Of a DNA stretch of 64,000 nucleotides, positions 48,950 to 58,700 are shown piece after piece (position 1 is the first letter of the stretch; each line of letters opens with the position of its first letter). The notes under the pieces are model-generated. The model worked only from the letters and a program-made list of their open reading frames with translations, made no database searches and had not been told where the DNA came from. This DNA comes from JANWVO01 sp964458495 (GTDB lineage Bacteria; Acidobacteriota; Terriglobia; Bryobacterales; Bryobacteraceae), in assembly GCA_964458495.1 (NCBI GenBank), contig CAYWJB010000005.1, forward strand, positions 186,001 through 250,000, read 5' to 3'. A program made the translations under genes and the position numbers.

Positions 48950-49926
48950 GCCTGCTCCTCCAGAGCGCGCAGCAGCGCGGCGCGCAAGGCGGGAAACGTC
49001 GCGCGGTGGCCGCCGCTGAAGTAATAGCTCTCGCCGCCGTCGGCCACCGTGCGCACCAGCATCGTCTTGTGCGGGCGGAAATAGTAGCCCGGGTCGGTCT
49101 TCGGCAACTCGCGCCGGAAGTCGCCGTGGATGGGAACCAGGTCGAACACGGCGGTGGTGAAATGCCGGATCGCTCTGCCTTCCTGGTGAGCCACGTTGCG
49201 CGCCATCGCCAGCGCCTTCAGATACACCTCCGGCCCCATGATGGCCGAGCCGAAAGACAGCAGAAGGCCGCCCTCCAGCCCTTCCACCACGCGCGCGAAG
49301 ATCAGGAAATCGCGGTAACTGGTTCCGCCAAGCGCGGCCCCGTCGCAGTTGGGATGCTCATGCAGGATGTCGTACCCGATGCCGGCATGTATCGTTACCG
49401 GCACGCCGCAACGGTAGGCGGCGGCCAGCACGCTCCAGTCGCGGAAGGGGAAGTCCGATTCGAGAATGCGCCTGCCCGCGTGTTCGCCCAGCCCTTCCCC
49501 CGCTTCGGCGGCGTCGCGGATCCAGCCGTTCAACTCCCCCGTTTCGCGCCACAGGCCGAACTGGCCTTCGCGGATGTAGCGCGCCACGCTCTCCGTGGTC
49601 GCCCCGATGCGCGCCAGTTCATAGTCGTGAATCATGCCGGCGCCGTTCATGGCGATGACCGACAGCGCGCCCCGCTCCAGCAGGTCGATGATGTGGCGGT
49701 TCGTGCCCGCCCGCAGCAGATGCGCCCCCATCATCAGGATGCGCGCCGCCCCGCGCCGCTGCGCCGCCGCCCACCGCGACGCCACCACGGCCAGGTCCGG
49801 GTGCTCGAACGGCGGCGCCGGATCTTCCAGCCTGAGCCACTGCCCGATCTCGAGATCATGCTGCCGCTGGGCCAGCGGCAAGATGCGCAGGCGGGACCGG
49901 TCAAAGAGAGGATATCGGGAGGGCAT
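48946..49926 (-). CDS. Unknown, possibly deoxyhypusine-synthase-like; first gene of sugar cassette
   Basis: 326 residues, no signal. ARILMMGAHLLRAGTNRHIIDLLERGALSVIAMNGAGMIHDYELARIGATTE is a clear Rossmann-type core; later HAGIGYDILHEHPNCDG and FLIFARVVEGLEGG. The 'NGAG-x-IHD' stretch and order suggest the deoxyhypusine synthase superfamily, but bacteria lack eIF5A, so a different role is expected, probably linked to the kinase/isomerase genes to which it is coupled (ATGA with the PfkB gene). Confidence in the family is moderate only. Confidence 0.6.
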   Translation of the reverse strand: MPSRYPLFDRSRLRILPLAQRQHDLEIGQWLRLEDPAPPFEHPDLAVVASRWAAAQRRGAARILMMGAHLLRAGTNRHIIDLLERGALSVIAMNGAGMIHDYELARIGATTESVARYIREGQFGLWRETGELNGWIRDAAEAGEGLGEHAGRRILESDFPFRDWSVLAAAYRCGVPVTIHAGIGYDILHEHPNCDGAALGGTSYRDFLIFARVVEGLEGGLLLSFGSAIMGPEVYLKALAMARNVAHQEGRAIRHFTTAVFDLVPIHGDFRRELPKTDPGYYFRPHKTMLVRTVADGGESYYFSGGHRATFPALRAALLRALEEQA

Positions 49927-49976
49927 CAGCGGGACAACATTTCAGTAAATCACAAGGCAGCCCTCCGCTCCGGGGC

Positions 49977-50645
49977 CTACTGCCAGTATTCGAATCGTCC
50001 CGTGGCCACGATCCAGGCGCACAGGCAGGCGTTGGTGACCGTGTGGGCCAGGATCAGGTCGCCCAGGTTCTTCGTCCGGACCATCCATGCGTTGTAAACG
50101 ATGCCTGCCAGCAGCCCGACGTCCCAGTAGACTCCATGCTCCAGGGCGAACAGAACCGCGGTGATCCAGAACGCCCGCGCATGCCACGAGCCCAAGGGCA
50201 CGCGCTCGAAGTCCGGATTCTCGATCCAGCGCATCAGCCATCCGCGCCAGAACAGCTCCTCCGCTACCGGCACCAGCACGACGGCGCGCGCAGTTCTCAA
50301 CCAGAGAGACACAACGTCCCGGATGGCCTCGCCCGCCATCGCGGTCCCGGCTTCCCCAAGCAAACCGTTGTTGAACAGCCAGTGGCTGCGCCATCCGGGA
50401 AAGAGCATGTCGGGCGCAATCCAGAGGACGAAGACGGCAACGCCGACAGCGGCGGATGCCACGGGCGCCATGAAGCGGATCCCCAGAAGACTGCGGCTGG
50501 ACAGCCACGTCACTGCCAAGCCCGACACCAGCCAGAAGGCCAGTTCGGCTCGCGGCGCCAGCCCGAGCTTCGGCAGAACGGCGAGGCACAGAAGGAAATA
50601 GAGAAACGGCGCTGTGTAGGGCGCCGCCGGATGGCGCAACCACAT
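49977..50645 (-). CDS. CPBP-family membrane protease (CAAX-protease-like)
   Basis: 222 residues, about six membrane helices. Catalytic glutamates in VPVAEELFWRGWLMRW (EExxxR), His in FALEHGVYWD and HTVTNA near the end: the three motifs of the CPBP (Abi) glutamic intramembrane endopeptidases. Starts 5 nt after the TPR lipoprotein gene. Similar proteins occur with exosortase/PEP-CTERM and surface-polysaccharide systems; no exosortase is visible here. Confidence 0.85.
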   Translation of the reverse strand: MWLRHPAAPYTAPFLYFLLCLAVLPKLGLAPRAELAFWLVSGLAVTWLSSRSLLGIRFMAPVASAAVGVAVFVLWIAPDMLFPGWRSHWLFNNGLLGEAGTAMAGEAIRDVVSLWLRTARAVVLVPVAEELFWRGWLMRWIENPDFERVPLGSWHARAFWITAVLFALEHGVYWDVGLLAGIVYNAWMVRTKNLGDLILAHTVTNACLCAWIVATGRFEYWQ

Positions 50646-50650
50646 GCGGC

Positions 50651-52984
50651 TCAGCCCGCCCGCGACAGCGCTTCCCGGATTCTCTGCTCGTCCTCCTTCG
50701 AAGGGTTGAGCGAAAGAGCGGTCTGGAGGCTCTGGCGCGCCGCCGTGCGGTCGCCTTTCTGCAAAAGCGCCAGCCCGAGGTGATAGTGGAACAGCGGATT
50801 GCGCGGCTGCTTGGCGATGAGCGGTTTCAGCAGCGAGATGGCCGTGTCGTTCAGGTTCTTGCGGATATAGACCCAGGCCAGAGTGTCCACGACGTCGTCA
50901 CTGGTGGGCGCGCGCTGCTGTGCGCGCTGCGCGTAAGTGAGCGCCGTGTCGAGGTCCTTGCCCATGTCGGCATACCGGTAGGCAAGGTTGTTCAGGGCGA
51001 TCAGGTGGTTCGGCTCCTGCTTGACGATCGCCTCGTAGAGCGGCACAGCAGAGCGCCAGTCGCCCATCGCTTCATGCGTCAGCGCCAGTTGTAACGCCAG
51101 TCCGGGAAAGGACGGGTTCCGCGCATAGGCTTGTTTCAGCAAATCCAGCGCCGCAGGCAGCTGACGCTTGCGCCGGAGGGTTTCCGCCAGGCGCATGGTC
51201 AGGTCGGCATCGCCGGGATTCTTCGCCAGCAGGTCGCGGAACTGCTGTTCTGCCGTGTCCAGCTGGTTCACCCTCATGGCGGTGTTGGCCACTGCCAGCT
51301 TCAGCCCCGGCTGGTCGGGATTCTTTCGCCAGGCTTCCTGCACAAGCCGCATGGCATCTGCCTGCCGGTTTGTGCGCAACATCACCTCGGCGATGGCGAA
51401 CAGCAACCGCAGATCGTTCGGGAACTTCTGCTGGAGCGCGCGGAACTGCTGTTCCGCCTCCTGGTAGCGGCGGTCCACGAAATTGACGATTGCGAGCTGG
51501 TACTTCAGGTCCGGGTTGTCGGGCGTGTCCTTGAGAAAGGTGTTGATATCGATCCGCGCCTGGTTGTTGTTCCCGCTCGCCATCAGCCCGTTGATGCGCA
51601 GGATGCGCGCCGCCAGGTTGGAGGGATCGTAGGCCAGGATCTCGTCAGCCTCGGAGACCGCCTTGCCCGGCTCGCCTTTGGCCAGCGCAATCTGCCCCAG
51701 CCCCAGGTGCGCTGCGGTCAGGTACCTGGACGCCTTCACGGCCTCCGCATACTGCGTGCGGGCGGCGTCCAGCTCGCCCCGGGCATGATACGCGCGGCCC
51801 AGGTTGTAGCGGATTACGGCGTTGTTCGGCTCTTTCGAGATCAGCTGTTGCAGGTCTTTTACGGCGGCGTCGAACTGTTCTTTGGTGCCGAAGTTGAGCC
51901 AGAGAGACGCTCGCATCGAAATCGCACCGTTGTTGGACGGGTCCTCCTGCACCGCCGTCTCTGCCAGGCGGATGGCCTCTTCGCGCTTCTGCATCGACAG
52001 CAGTGCGGGGATCATTTTCAGCCGGAATTCGGTCTTTTGCGCCGGGAATTTCTCCACGCCCGCCCGGTAAGTCTCATAGGCCTTCTGCAGCTCGCCGATC
52101 CTCAGATATGTGTCCCCTGCGCGTCGGAGCAAGGGCGGCTGGATGTCGCCAGCGCCGGCAATCTCGTCAAGCGCACGCATCGCTTCGGCCTTGCGCTGCG
52201 TGGCAAACAGGTACTCGGCGCGGTCCACCCTGAATGCGGGATTCTCCGGGTTGGCGGCGATCAGCCGGTCCACCACGTCATCGGCATCTTTCAGCCGGTT
52301 CCGCTGAAGGTAAAGGCGGCTCAGGAACCAGTACGCTCCCGGAGTTTTCGGCGAATCCTGGATCATCTCCTTTGCGTACTTCTCCGCCTCCTCAAGCTGT
52401 CCCACCTGCGCCATCGTCTGTACCATCGCGAGCCTCAATTCAGGCTGCTTCGGCTTGACCGCATCCGCTTTCCTGAAGAACTCGATGGCGCGGAAGAGGT
52501 GCTCCTGCGTCTTGTCGGTCGTGTCGGTCAGATTGAGAAACGCCCGCAGCCGCAAGGACTGGTAGCTGTTCGGATTCTTCGCCGCGAGCGAGGAGGCCAG
52601 ATCTTCCACCTCTCGCAGCAGCAGCGGGTCCTTTTTCGGGGACAGAACGTAGGCGGCCAGATAGATGTCGGCCAGCTTGCCCGCCGGCTCCTCCGGATCC
52701 GGGTAGAGCTCCACCGCCCGGCGGTAGGCCGCCACCGCCTGGGCGGGCATGCCGCGCCGCATCTCGGCGTCGCCCAGCCGGAGATACGCTTCGCCGAAGC
52801 GGGGATCGCGCTTCAGCGCGTTGCGGTACATGATAATCGCTTCCTTGAACTTTCCCTGCTCCGCGTACCGGTTGCCGTTGTCCAGGTAACGCCGCTTGGC
52901 TTTTTCCGGATCGCGCCCGCAAGAGACGGCCGCCAGCGCCAGCGCCGCCAAAAGGAATATCCATGCCGGGCTCAGTTTCCTCAT
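50651..52984 (-). CDS. Large TPR-repeat lipoprotein
   Basis: 777 residues from ATG 52984, with GGAGGAA 9 nt upstream. Signal IFLLAALALAAVSC, lipobox-like Cys 22. The rest is continuous tetratricopeptide repeats, e.g. GNRYAEQGKFKEAIIMYRNALKRDPRFGEAYLRLG, through to ALNNLAYRYADMGKDLDTALTYAQRA and LFHYHLGLALLQKGDRTAARQSLQTAL. The size and architecture recall PrsT-type TPR lipoproteins of exopolysaccharide/PEP-CTERM systems. It probably scaffolds an envelope complex. Followed 5 nt later by the CPBP protease. Confidence 0.88.
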   Translation of the reverse strand: MRKLSPAWIFLLAALALAAVSCGRDPEKAKRRYLDNGNRYAEQGKFKEAIIMYRNALKRDPRFGEAYLRLGDAEMRRGMPAQAVAAYRRAVELYPDPEEPAGKLADIYLAAYVLSPKKDPLLLREVEDLASSLAAKNPNSYQSLRLRAFLNLTDTTDKTQEHLFRAIEFFRKADAVKPKQPELRLAMVQTMAQVGQLEEAEKYAKEMIQDSPKTPGAYWFLSRLYLQRNRLKDADDVVDRLIAANPENPAFRVDRAEYLFATQRKAEAMRALDEIAGAGDIQPPLLRRAGDTYLRIGELQKAYETYRAGVEKFPAQKTEFRLKMIPALLSMQKREEAIRLAETAVQEDPSNNGAISMRASLWLNFGTKEQFDAAVKDLQQLISKEPNNAVIRYNLGRAYHARGELDAARTQYAEAVKASRYLTAAHLGLGQIALAKGEPGKAVSEADEILAYDPSNLAARILRINGLMASGNNNQARIDINTFLKDTPDNPDLKYQLAIVNFVDRRYQEAEQQFRALQQKFPNDLRLLFAIAEVMLRTNRQADAMRLVQEAWRKNPDQPGLKLAVANTAMRVNQLDTAEQQFRDLLAKNPGDADLTMRLAETLRRKRQLPAALDLLKQAYARNPSFPGLALQLALTHEAMGDWRSAVPLYEAIVKQEPNHLIALNNLAYRYADMGKDLDTALTYAQRAQQRAPTSDDVVDTLAWVYIRKNLNDTAISLLKPLIAKQPRNPLFHYHLGLALLQKGDRTAARQSLQTALSLNPSKEDEQRIREALSRAG

Positions 52985-53081
52985 CGCTCGAATTCCTCCA
53001 TGACAAAGACCGCGGCGCGGTCGCATCCGCATTCTAGTTGAGCATAACGCGGAAAAGAGTCTTCATTCCCCGCCGTAGGGT

Positions 53082-53477
53082 TCAGAGAAGGGCCGCATCG
53101 AGGGGCTGCGGCTCGCCCTCCCCGGCGGGCGCCGGCTGTGTGGCGGCGGCATGCGGTGCGCCGCCCCCCAGAAATGCCAGGAGATCCTCCATCCTCCCTT
53201 CGAACAGCTCGTCCGCCAGTTCCCGCACTGCCACCTGCCGGATTTCGTCCCGAGAAACCAGGGGCGAATACACGAACGAACGGCCCACCTTTCTCCGGGC
53301 AAGAATCCTCTTCCGCGTCAGCCGGTCAAGCATCGTCATCACGGTCGTGTAGGCCAGCGGCTTCTGCGGCGCCAGCCATTCCCTCACCGCCTGGACGTTC
53401 GCCTCCCCAAGGCGCCAGAGCGCGTTCAGGCACCGAAGCTCCAGGGGCGGCGGAATGGCGCGGGCCGTGCGCGGCAT
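53082..53477 (-). CDS. BlaI/MecI-family transcriptional repressor
   Basis: 131 residues. Winged helix: LELRCLNALWRLGEANVQAVREWLAPQKPLAYTTVMTMLDRLTRKRILARRKVGRSFVYSPLVSRDEI, the classic BlaI pattern including 'YTTVMTMLDRL'. The tail is Pro/Ala-rich. No blaR1-type sensor protease adjoins, so the signal is unknown. Starts 2 nt after the YhaM-like gene. Confidence 0.85.
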   Translation of the reverse strand: MPRTARAIPPPLELRCLNALWRLGEANVQAVREWLAPQKPLAYTTVMTMLDRLTRKRILARRKVGRSFVYSPLVSRDEIRQVAVRELADELFEGRMEDLLAFLGGGAPHAAATQPAPAGEGEPQPLDAALL

Positions 53478-53479
53478 GG

Positions 53480-54538
53480 CTATTTCCCTTTCCCGTCATC
53501 CAGCGCGGACAGCAGCGCGGCGGCGAAGGGCGACGACCGGCGCTTCTGCTCGTTGCCCGGCGCGGGACGGGGCGGCGCCGCCGCCTCGCGCAGGTACTTC
53601 TCGCGGTCCAGCAGGCTCCGCTCCAATGCTGCATTGTAGCCCGTCCAGACGCTCTCGCTGTTCCGCTCCCGCTCGAGGGCTGCCTGTATGGCCGCCATCT
53701 TCGAGTCCGTCAGGTCGATCAGGTGCAGCAGCATTGCCTCGGGAAAGCTCGGCAGTTTCGGGCTGCCGAACTCGAGCTGCCCGTGGTGGCTCAGGATCAT
53801 ATGCTCCACCAGGTTCCGCAGCCTGGGCGGAAAGCCCTGCGGAAGGTGCTCGGCCACAATGCGCAGCCCGATCTGGATATGCCCCACCAGGCCGCCTTCG
53901 GACGTGTATGTGAAGCTGCGCGTGAAATCCAGTTCCCGGATCTTCCCGATGTCGTGCAACAGCACGCCTGTCAACAGCAGATCGCCGTCGATGCCCGGAT
54001 AGTGCGAGGCGAAGAACCGCGCCAGCGCGCACATGCTCAGCACGTGCTCCAGCAGCCCGCCGATCCAGGCGTGGTGGATTCCCTTGGCCGCAGGCGCGCG
54101 GCGGTAGGCGCCGGCGATGGCAGGGTCGCCGAAGACCGCCTCGAGCAGCTCCTTCAGGTGCGGGTTGGACACGGAGGCGATGACACCTTCCAGTTCGCGC
54201 CACATCTCCGCCGCGTCCCGCTTCGACACAGGCAGGAAGTCAGCGATGTCCACCTCTTCGTCGGCGACGCGCTGGAGCGAGTGAACCGTGATCTGGACCT
54301 TCCTGTTGTACTCCTGCGCCTGCCCGCGCACGCGGACGAAGTCGTCCCGGTCAAAGGTGTCGGCCACCTCGCCGATGTTGTCCCACATTTTGGCGTCCAC
54401 TTCGCCCGTGCGGTCCATCAGCACCAGCGAGAGATAGGGTTCTCCGGTTTTCTTCTGCCGGACTTCCTTCGTCTGTACAAGGAACACGCCCTGGACGCTT
54501 TGCCCCGGGACCAGGTCGCTGCACATGGGGGACTTCAT
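53480..54538 (-). CDS. YhaM-like 3'-5' exoribonuclease (OB + HD domains)
   Basis: 352 residues. The N-terminal OB fold (~15-105): VFLVQTKEVRQKKTGEPYLSLVLMDRTGEVDAKMWDN. The HD phosphohydrolase domain (~150-310): HHAWIGGLLEHVLSM, TGVLLHDIGKI, MILSHHGQLEFGSPKLPSFPEAMLLHLIDLTDSKMAA. This pair defines YhaM, which degrades RNA/ssDNA from the 3' end. The C-terminal Pro/Ala tail is unremarkable. TAAAAT ends 6 nt upstream of the ATG, within the stop of the SurA-like gene. Confidence 0.92.
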   Translation of the reverse strand: MKSPMCSDLVPGQSVQGVFLVQTKEVRQKKTGEPYLSLVLMDRTGEVDAKMWDNIGEVADTFDRDDFVRVRGQAQEYNRKVQITVHSLQRVADEEVDIADFLPVSKRDAAEMWRELEGVIASVSNPHLKELLEAVFGDPAIAGAYRRAPAAKGIHHAWIGGLLEHVLSMCALARFFASHYPGIDGDLLLTGVLLHDIGKIRELDFTRSFTYTSEGGLVGHIQIGLRIVAEHLPQGFPPRLRNLVEHMILSHHGQLEFGSPKLPSFPEAMLLHLIDLTDSKMAAIQAALERERNSESVWTGYNAALERSLLDREKYLREAAAPPRPAPGNEQKRRSSPFAAALLSALDDGKGK

Positions 54539-54544
54539 GAGGTG

Positions 54545-54550
54545 ATTTTA
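54545..54550 (-). promoter_or_regulatory. -10-like box, 6 nt before YhaM start
   Basis: TAAAAT (minus strand), then CACCTC, then ATG 54538. It overlaps the TAA of the SurA-like gene, so that stop and the promoter share bases. Confidence 0.4.
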
Positions 54551-55696
54551 TTTGCTGGACGACTTGCTCGTGTCGGTGATCGACGTGCCGGGAATCGGCA
54601 GGAAGTATAGCAGCCTCTTCAGGCGCGCCTGCGCCGCCACCTCTTCCTTCGTCACCGTCTCGGCGCGGAGAAGCGCCGGATCGTTCCAGTCCGTTTTCTG
54701 TCCCGGCACCGCCCCGGTGTCCACCCACGGCTGCCGGATCTCGATGAAGGAATTGCGGCGCAGTTCGCTCAGGAACTCGCGCACCTTCGGCATCATGATC
54801 TCCGATGCCAGCCTCTCGCGGATCTCGCTCTCCACCTCGGCCAGCTCCGCCAGCCCCTCCTTTTGATGATCCTCGACCCTGAGAATCAGCCAGCCGGCCG
54901 GCACGCGGATCGGGTCGGTGACGTAGCCCTTCTCCTTGTCCCACACGAGCTGTTCCAGCTCGGGTGCGAGAATTCCCTTCTCGAAGGGATCCAGCAGCCC
55001 GCCCTGCCGCGCCGAAGCGCCCTCGGAGAACTCGCGAACCAGTTCGGTGAACCGCTCGCCCTTGCGCGCCCGCGCCACGATGTCCCGCGCCTTCTTCTCC
55101 GCAGCAGCCGCCCCCGCCTCGTCCATGCCTTGCGTGCTCACCAGGATCTCCCGCAGGATCACGCGCTCCTTGCGCTGGAAGGATTCCTTGTTCTTCTCGT
55201 AATACTCCTCGATCTGCCTGCGCGGGATGTTCACCTTGCTGTAGACCTCCTGGCCGATGACGCGCTGGCTCAGGAAATTGTTCCGCAGCTCGGCGCGGAA
55301 GTCCTCGTAGCTCAAGCCCGTGTTCTCGCGGATCCATGCCTGGAACTTCTCCGGATCCGCGATCTTGTTTTCGGACTGGATCTGCGCCAGGTACTTCGTC
55401 ACCTCGCTGTCGACGTTGACGTTCAGTTCCTTGCCGCGCTGGATCAGAAGCAGGTTGTCGATCTTGTCGCGCAGCAGGTCCTTCTCGCTCTGCGCCAGGA
55501 TTTCCGCGATCTGCGATGGAGGCAGCTTGCGCTGCCGAAGGCTCGCTTCCAGCTCCTGCCGCGCGCGGGCCAGGTCGGAACGGGTGATGATGTCGCCGTT
55601 GACCTTGGCAATGATCTGCTCCACCACCGCCGGCTCGCCCGCGGGCAAGCCGGCTGCGGCGATCAGGCACAGGAAGCCAAGCCGGAATCCGTTCAT
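54548..55696 (-). CDS. SurA/PpiC-like periplasmic peptidyl-prolyl isomerase/chaperone
   Basis: 382 residues, signal RLGFLCLIAAAGLPAGEP. A SurA-N-type helical region (VNGDIITRSDLARARQELE, LLRDKIDNLLLIQRGKEL) and a parvulin domain (~195-290: REILVSTQGMDE, FTELVREFSEGASARQGGLLDPFEKGI, WLILRVEDHQKEG). It helps outer-membrane protein folding. GATAAT then GGAGGC then ATG 55696: the GGAGG is adjacent to the ATG. The longer upstream frame is antisense shadow. Confidence 0.9.
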   Translation of the reverse strand: MNGFRLGFLCLIAAAGLPAGEPAVVEQIIAKVNGDIITRSDLARARQELEASLRQRKLPPSQIAEILAQSEKDLLRDKIDNLLLIQRGKELNVNVDSEVTKYLAQIQSENKIADPEKFQAWIRENTGLSYEDFRAELRNNFLSQRVIGQEVYSKVNIPRRQIEEYYEKNKESFQRKERVILREILVSTQGMDEAGAAAAEKKARDIVARARKGERFTELVREFSEGASARQGGLLDPFEKGILAPELEQLVWDKEKGYVTDPIRVPAGWLILRVEDHQKEGLAELAEVESEIRERLASEIMMPKVREFLSELRRNSFIEIRQPWVDTGAVPGQKTDWNDPALLRAETVTKEEVAAQARLKRLLYFLPIPGTSITDTSKSSSK

Positions 55697-55702
55697 GCCT
55701 CC

Positions 55703-55708
55703 ATTATC
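55703..55708 (-). promoter_or_regulatory. -10-like box, 6 nt before SurA-like start
   Basis: GATAAT (minus strand), then GGAGGC, then ATG 55696: the same 12-base layout as at 15607 (TAGAAT-GGAGGC-ATG). Confidence 0.45.
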
Positions 55709-55737
55709 CAAAACCGCGCGCCGCCGCCGCTCCGGCC

Positions 55738-58700
55738 TCAGCCGCGCAACTGCTCCAGCAGGCGGCGCAGAAAGTCCAGCAGCCCGGCCGCATCGCCCTG
55801 CGGCGTCGGTATGCGGAGCACGCCGGCCGGAGTGAATTGCGTTCCGGGCGTCGAGGCCACCAGCTCCATCAGCCGCTCCGGTTCGATGGGCGCGCCCGGG
55901 TGGAACTTCACCAGAACCGCGCCGGCGCGCCGGTCCACCGACTCGATGCCGCACCGCTCGGCCAGCGATTTCAGCAGCGAATACTCCGCCAGCAGCCGGA
56001 CCGGCTCCGGCAAGGGCCCGTAGCGGTCGGCCAGCTCCTCGACGAGCGCCGCCATCTTCCGCGGCTCGCCGGCGTCGGCGATCCGCTTGTAAGCGCGCAG
56101 CCGCTGCTGCTCGTCGGCGATGTAGGCGGGCGGAATGCGAATGTCGAGCCCCAGGTTCAGCGAGGAGTGCAGCTCCGGCACGACGGCTTCGCCGCGCAGC
56201 TCCCGCGCCGTCTCCTCCAGCAGCTTGACGTAGGTCTCGTAGCCCACGCTGGCGATGTGGCCGTGCTGTTCGCCGCCGAGGAGGTTGCCCGCCCCGCGAA
56301 GTTCCAGGTCGAGCGCCGCAATCTTGAAGCCCGAGCCGAGGTCGCTGAACTCTTTCAGCGCCGCCAGCCGCTTCCGCGCCACCTCGGTCACCTCGCCGTC
56401 GTCCGGCACCAGCAGATAGGCGTAGGCGCGCCGGTTGGACCGCCCCACCCGGCCGCGCAACTGGTACAGCTCGCTGAGGCCGTAGTTCTGCGCGTTCTCG
56501 ATGACCATCGTGTTCGCCAGCGGAATGTCGAGGCCGTTCTCGACGATGGTGGTGCAGACGAAGACATCCGACTCCCGGCGCATGAAGCTCAGCAGCACGC
56601 GCTCCAGCTGCTGTTCATCCATCTGCCCGTGGCCGACGGCGATGCGCGCCTGCGGAACCAGCTCCTGGATCATCGCTGCGCGAGACCAGATCGAATCGAT
56701 CCGGTTGTGGACGTAGTAGACCTGCCCGCCGCGCTCGAGCTCCTGCCCGATAGCGGCGCGCACCAGGTCCGGATGGAAGCGCGCCACCACGGTCTGCACC
56801 GCCAGGCGGTCTTTCGGCGGAGTTTCGATCACGCTCATGTCGCGCAGCCCGAGCAGCGCCATGTGCAGCGTCCGCGGGATCGGCGTGGCTGACATGGTCA
56901 GCACGTCCACGCTCTTGCGGATCTGCTTCAGCCGCTCCTTGTGCCGGACGCCGAAGCGCTGCTCCTCGTCCACCACGAGCAGGCCCAGGTCGGCGAAGAC
57001 CACGTCCTTCGACAGCAGCCTGTGCGTGCCCACCACGATGTCCACCTTGCCCGCCGCCAGGTCCTCGAGCACGGCCCTGATTTCGCGCGCCGTGCGGAAC
57101 CGGCTCAGCATCTCCACGCGCACCGGGAACGGCGCGAACCGCTTGCGGAACGTCTCGTAGTGCTGCAGAGCCAGCACCGTCGTGGGCGCCAGCACCGCCA
57201 CCTGCTTGCCGTCGCCCAGCGCCTTGAACGCCGCGCGCATGGCCACCTCGGTCTTGCCGAAGCCAACGTCGCCGCACAGCAGGCGGTCCATGGGATGCGG
57301 CGACTCCATGTCGCGCTTGATCTCCGCCGCCGCCTGCAACTGGTCGCGCGTCGGCGTGAATTCGAAGGCGTCCTCGAATTCCCGCTGCCAGGCCGAGTCG
57401 GCCGAGAAGGCGAAGCCCTCGGCCATCTTGCGCTCCGCATAGAGCTTCAGCAGCTCCTCGGCCATGTCCCGCATCTTCGCCTTGACGCGCGATTTCGTGC
57501 GCGTCCAGGTCACCCCGCCCAGCTTGTCGAGCGAAGGGGCCGCTTCGCCTGCGCCCCGGTATTTCTGGATCAGGTCCAGCCGCGTCAGCGGCACATACAG
57601 CCGGTCGCCGCCCGAATACTCCACCATCATGAAGTCTTCGGACACGCCCGACGTCACGATCTGCTTCAGCCCGGTGAACCGCCCGATGCCGTGCTGCGCA
57701 TGCACGACGTAGTCGCCCGGCTTGAGATCCAGCGTCTCCGGGGTGAACAGAGCCGCGTGCGAGCGCGCTCGCGCCGGCTGCGCGTCGTAGGCGGCCTCGA
57801 ACAGGTCCCGGCTGCCGACCAGCGCCAGCCGCTCGTCCGGCAGCCGCGTGCCACGCTCCAGCCGCCCTTTCAGCAGATACACGCCAGCGCTCTCCACCGC
57901 CATGAACGCCCGCTCCGCCAAATACGGCGAGACGCCGCTCGAATCCTCCAGCCCGAGCTGGAACGGCAGCGAGTATTCGCTGAACACGTCCGCCAGCCGC
58001 TCCACATCGCCCGCCGTCGGAGCGAAGAAGGCCACTTTCCAGCCCTGGCTTGTGAGTTCGCGCGCCTCTTCGATGGCCGCCCGCAGGTGGTTGCGGAACG
58101 CCGTGCCAGGCTGGGAGCGGATCTCCACCGCCACCGCTTCCGCAGGCAGTTCGTGCTCGAGCAGCAATTCCCGCAGCTCGGCCTCGCGTCTTCCCTGCCG
58201 CCGCGACGCCAGCTCGCCCCAGTGGAAATAGAGCAGATCCGGCGCGGCCGGCGATTGCAAGGCCAGAGCGTCCAGCTTCTTCCAGAGCCGCTCGGCGGCC
58301 TCGCGCAGCGCTTCCGGCTCGTCGAGCAACACCAGCGCGCCCGGCAGAAACTCCTCCAGCGTGGTGTCCGGCCTCTGCCCGGCCAGCCCGGTGAACTCCC
58401 AGCCTGGCAGGGGCTCGGCGCTTTCGGCCGGCCCGCCCGCCTCACCCGGCGCGGCGGCCGGCCGCGGCGTCTCCTCCAGCGGCAGGATCGTCACTTCCTC
58501 AATGGCGAGAACCGACCGCTGCGTTTCGGGATCGAAACGGCGCAGGCTCTCGATGGTGTCGCCGAAGAACTCGATGCGCACCGGCCGCGACGCTTCGGCC
58601 GGAAACACGTCAAAGATCCCCCCGCGAATGGAGAATTCACCTTCCATCTCCACCGGCTCCCGCCGCTGATAGCCGATCGAGGCCAGGTGCGCCGCCAGGT

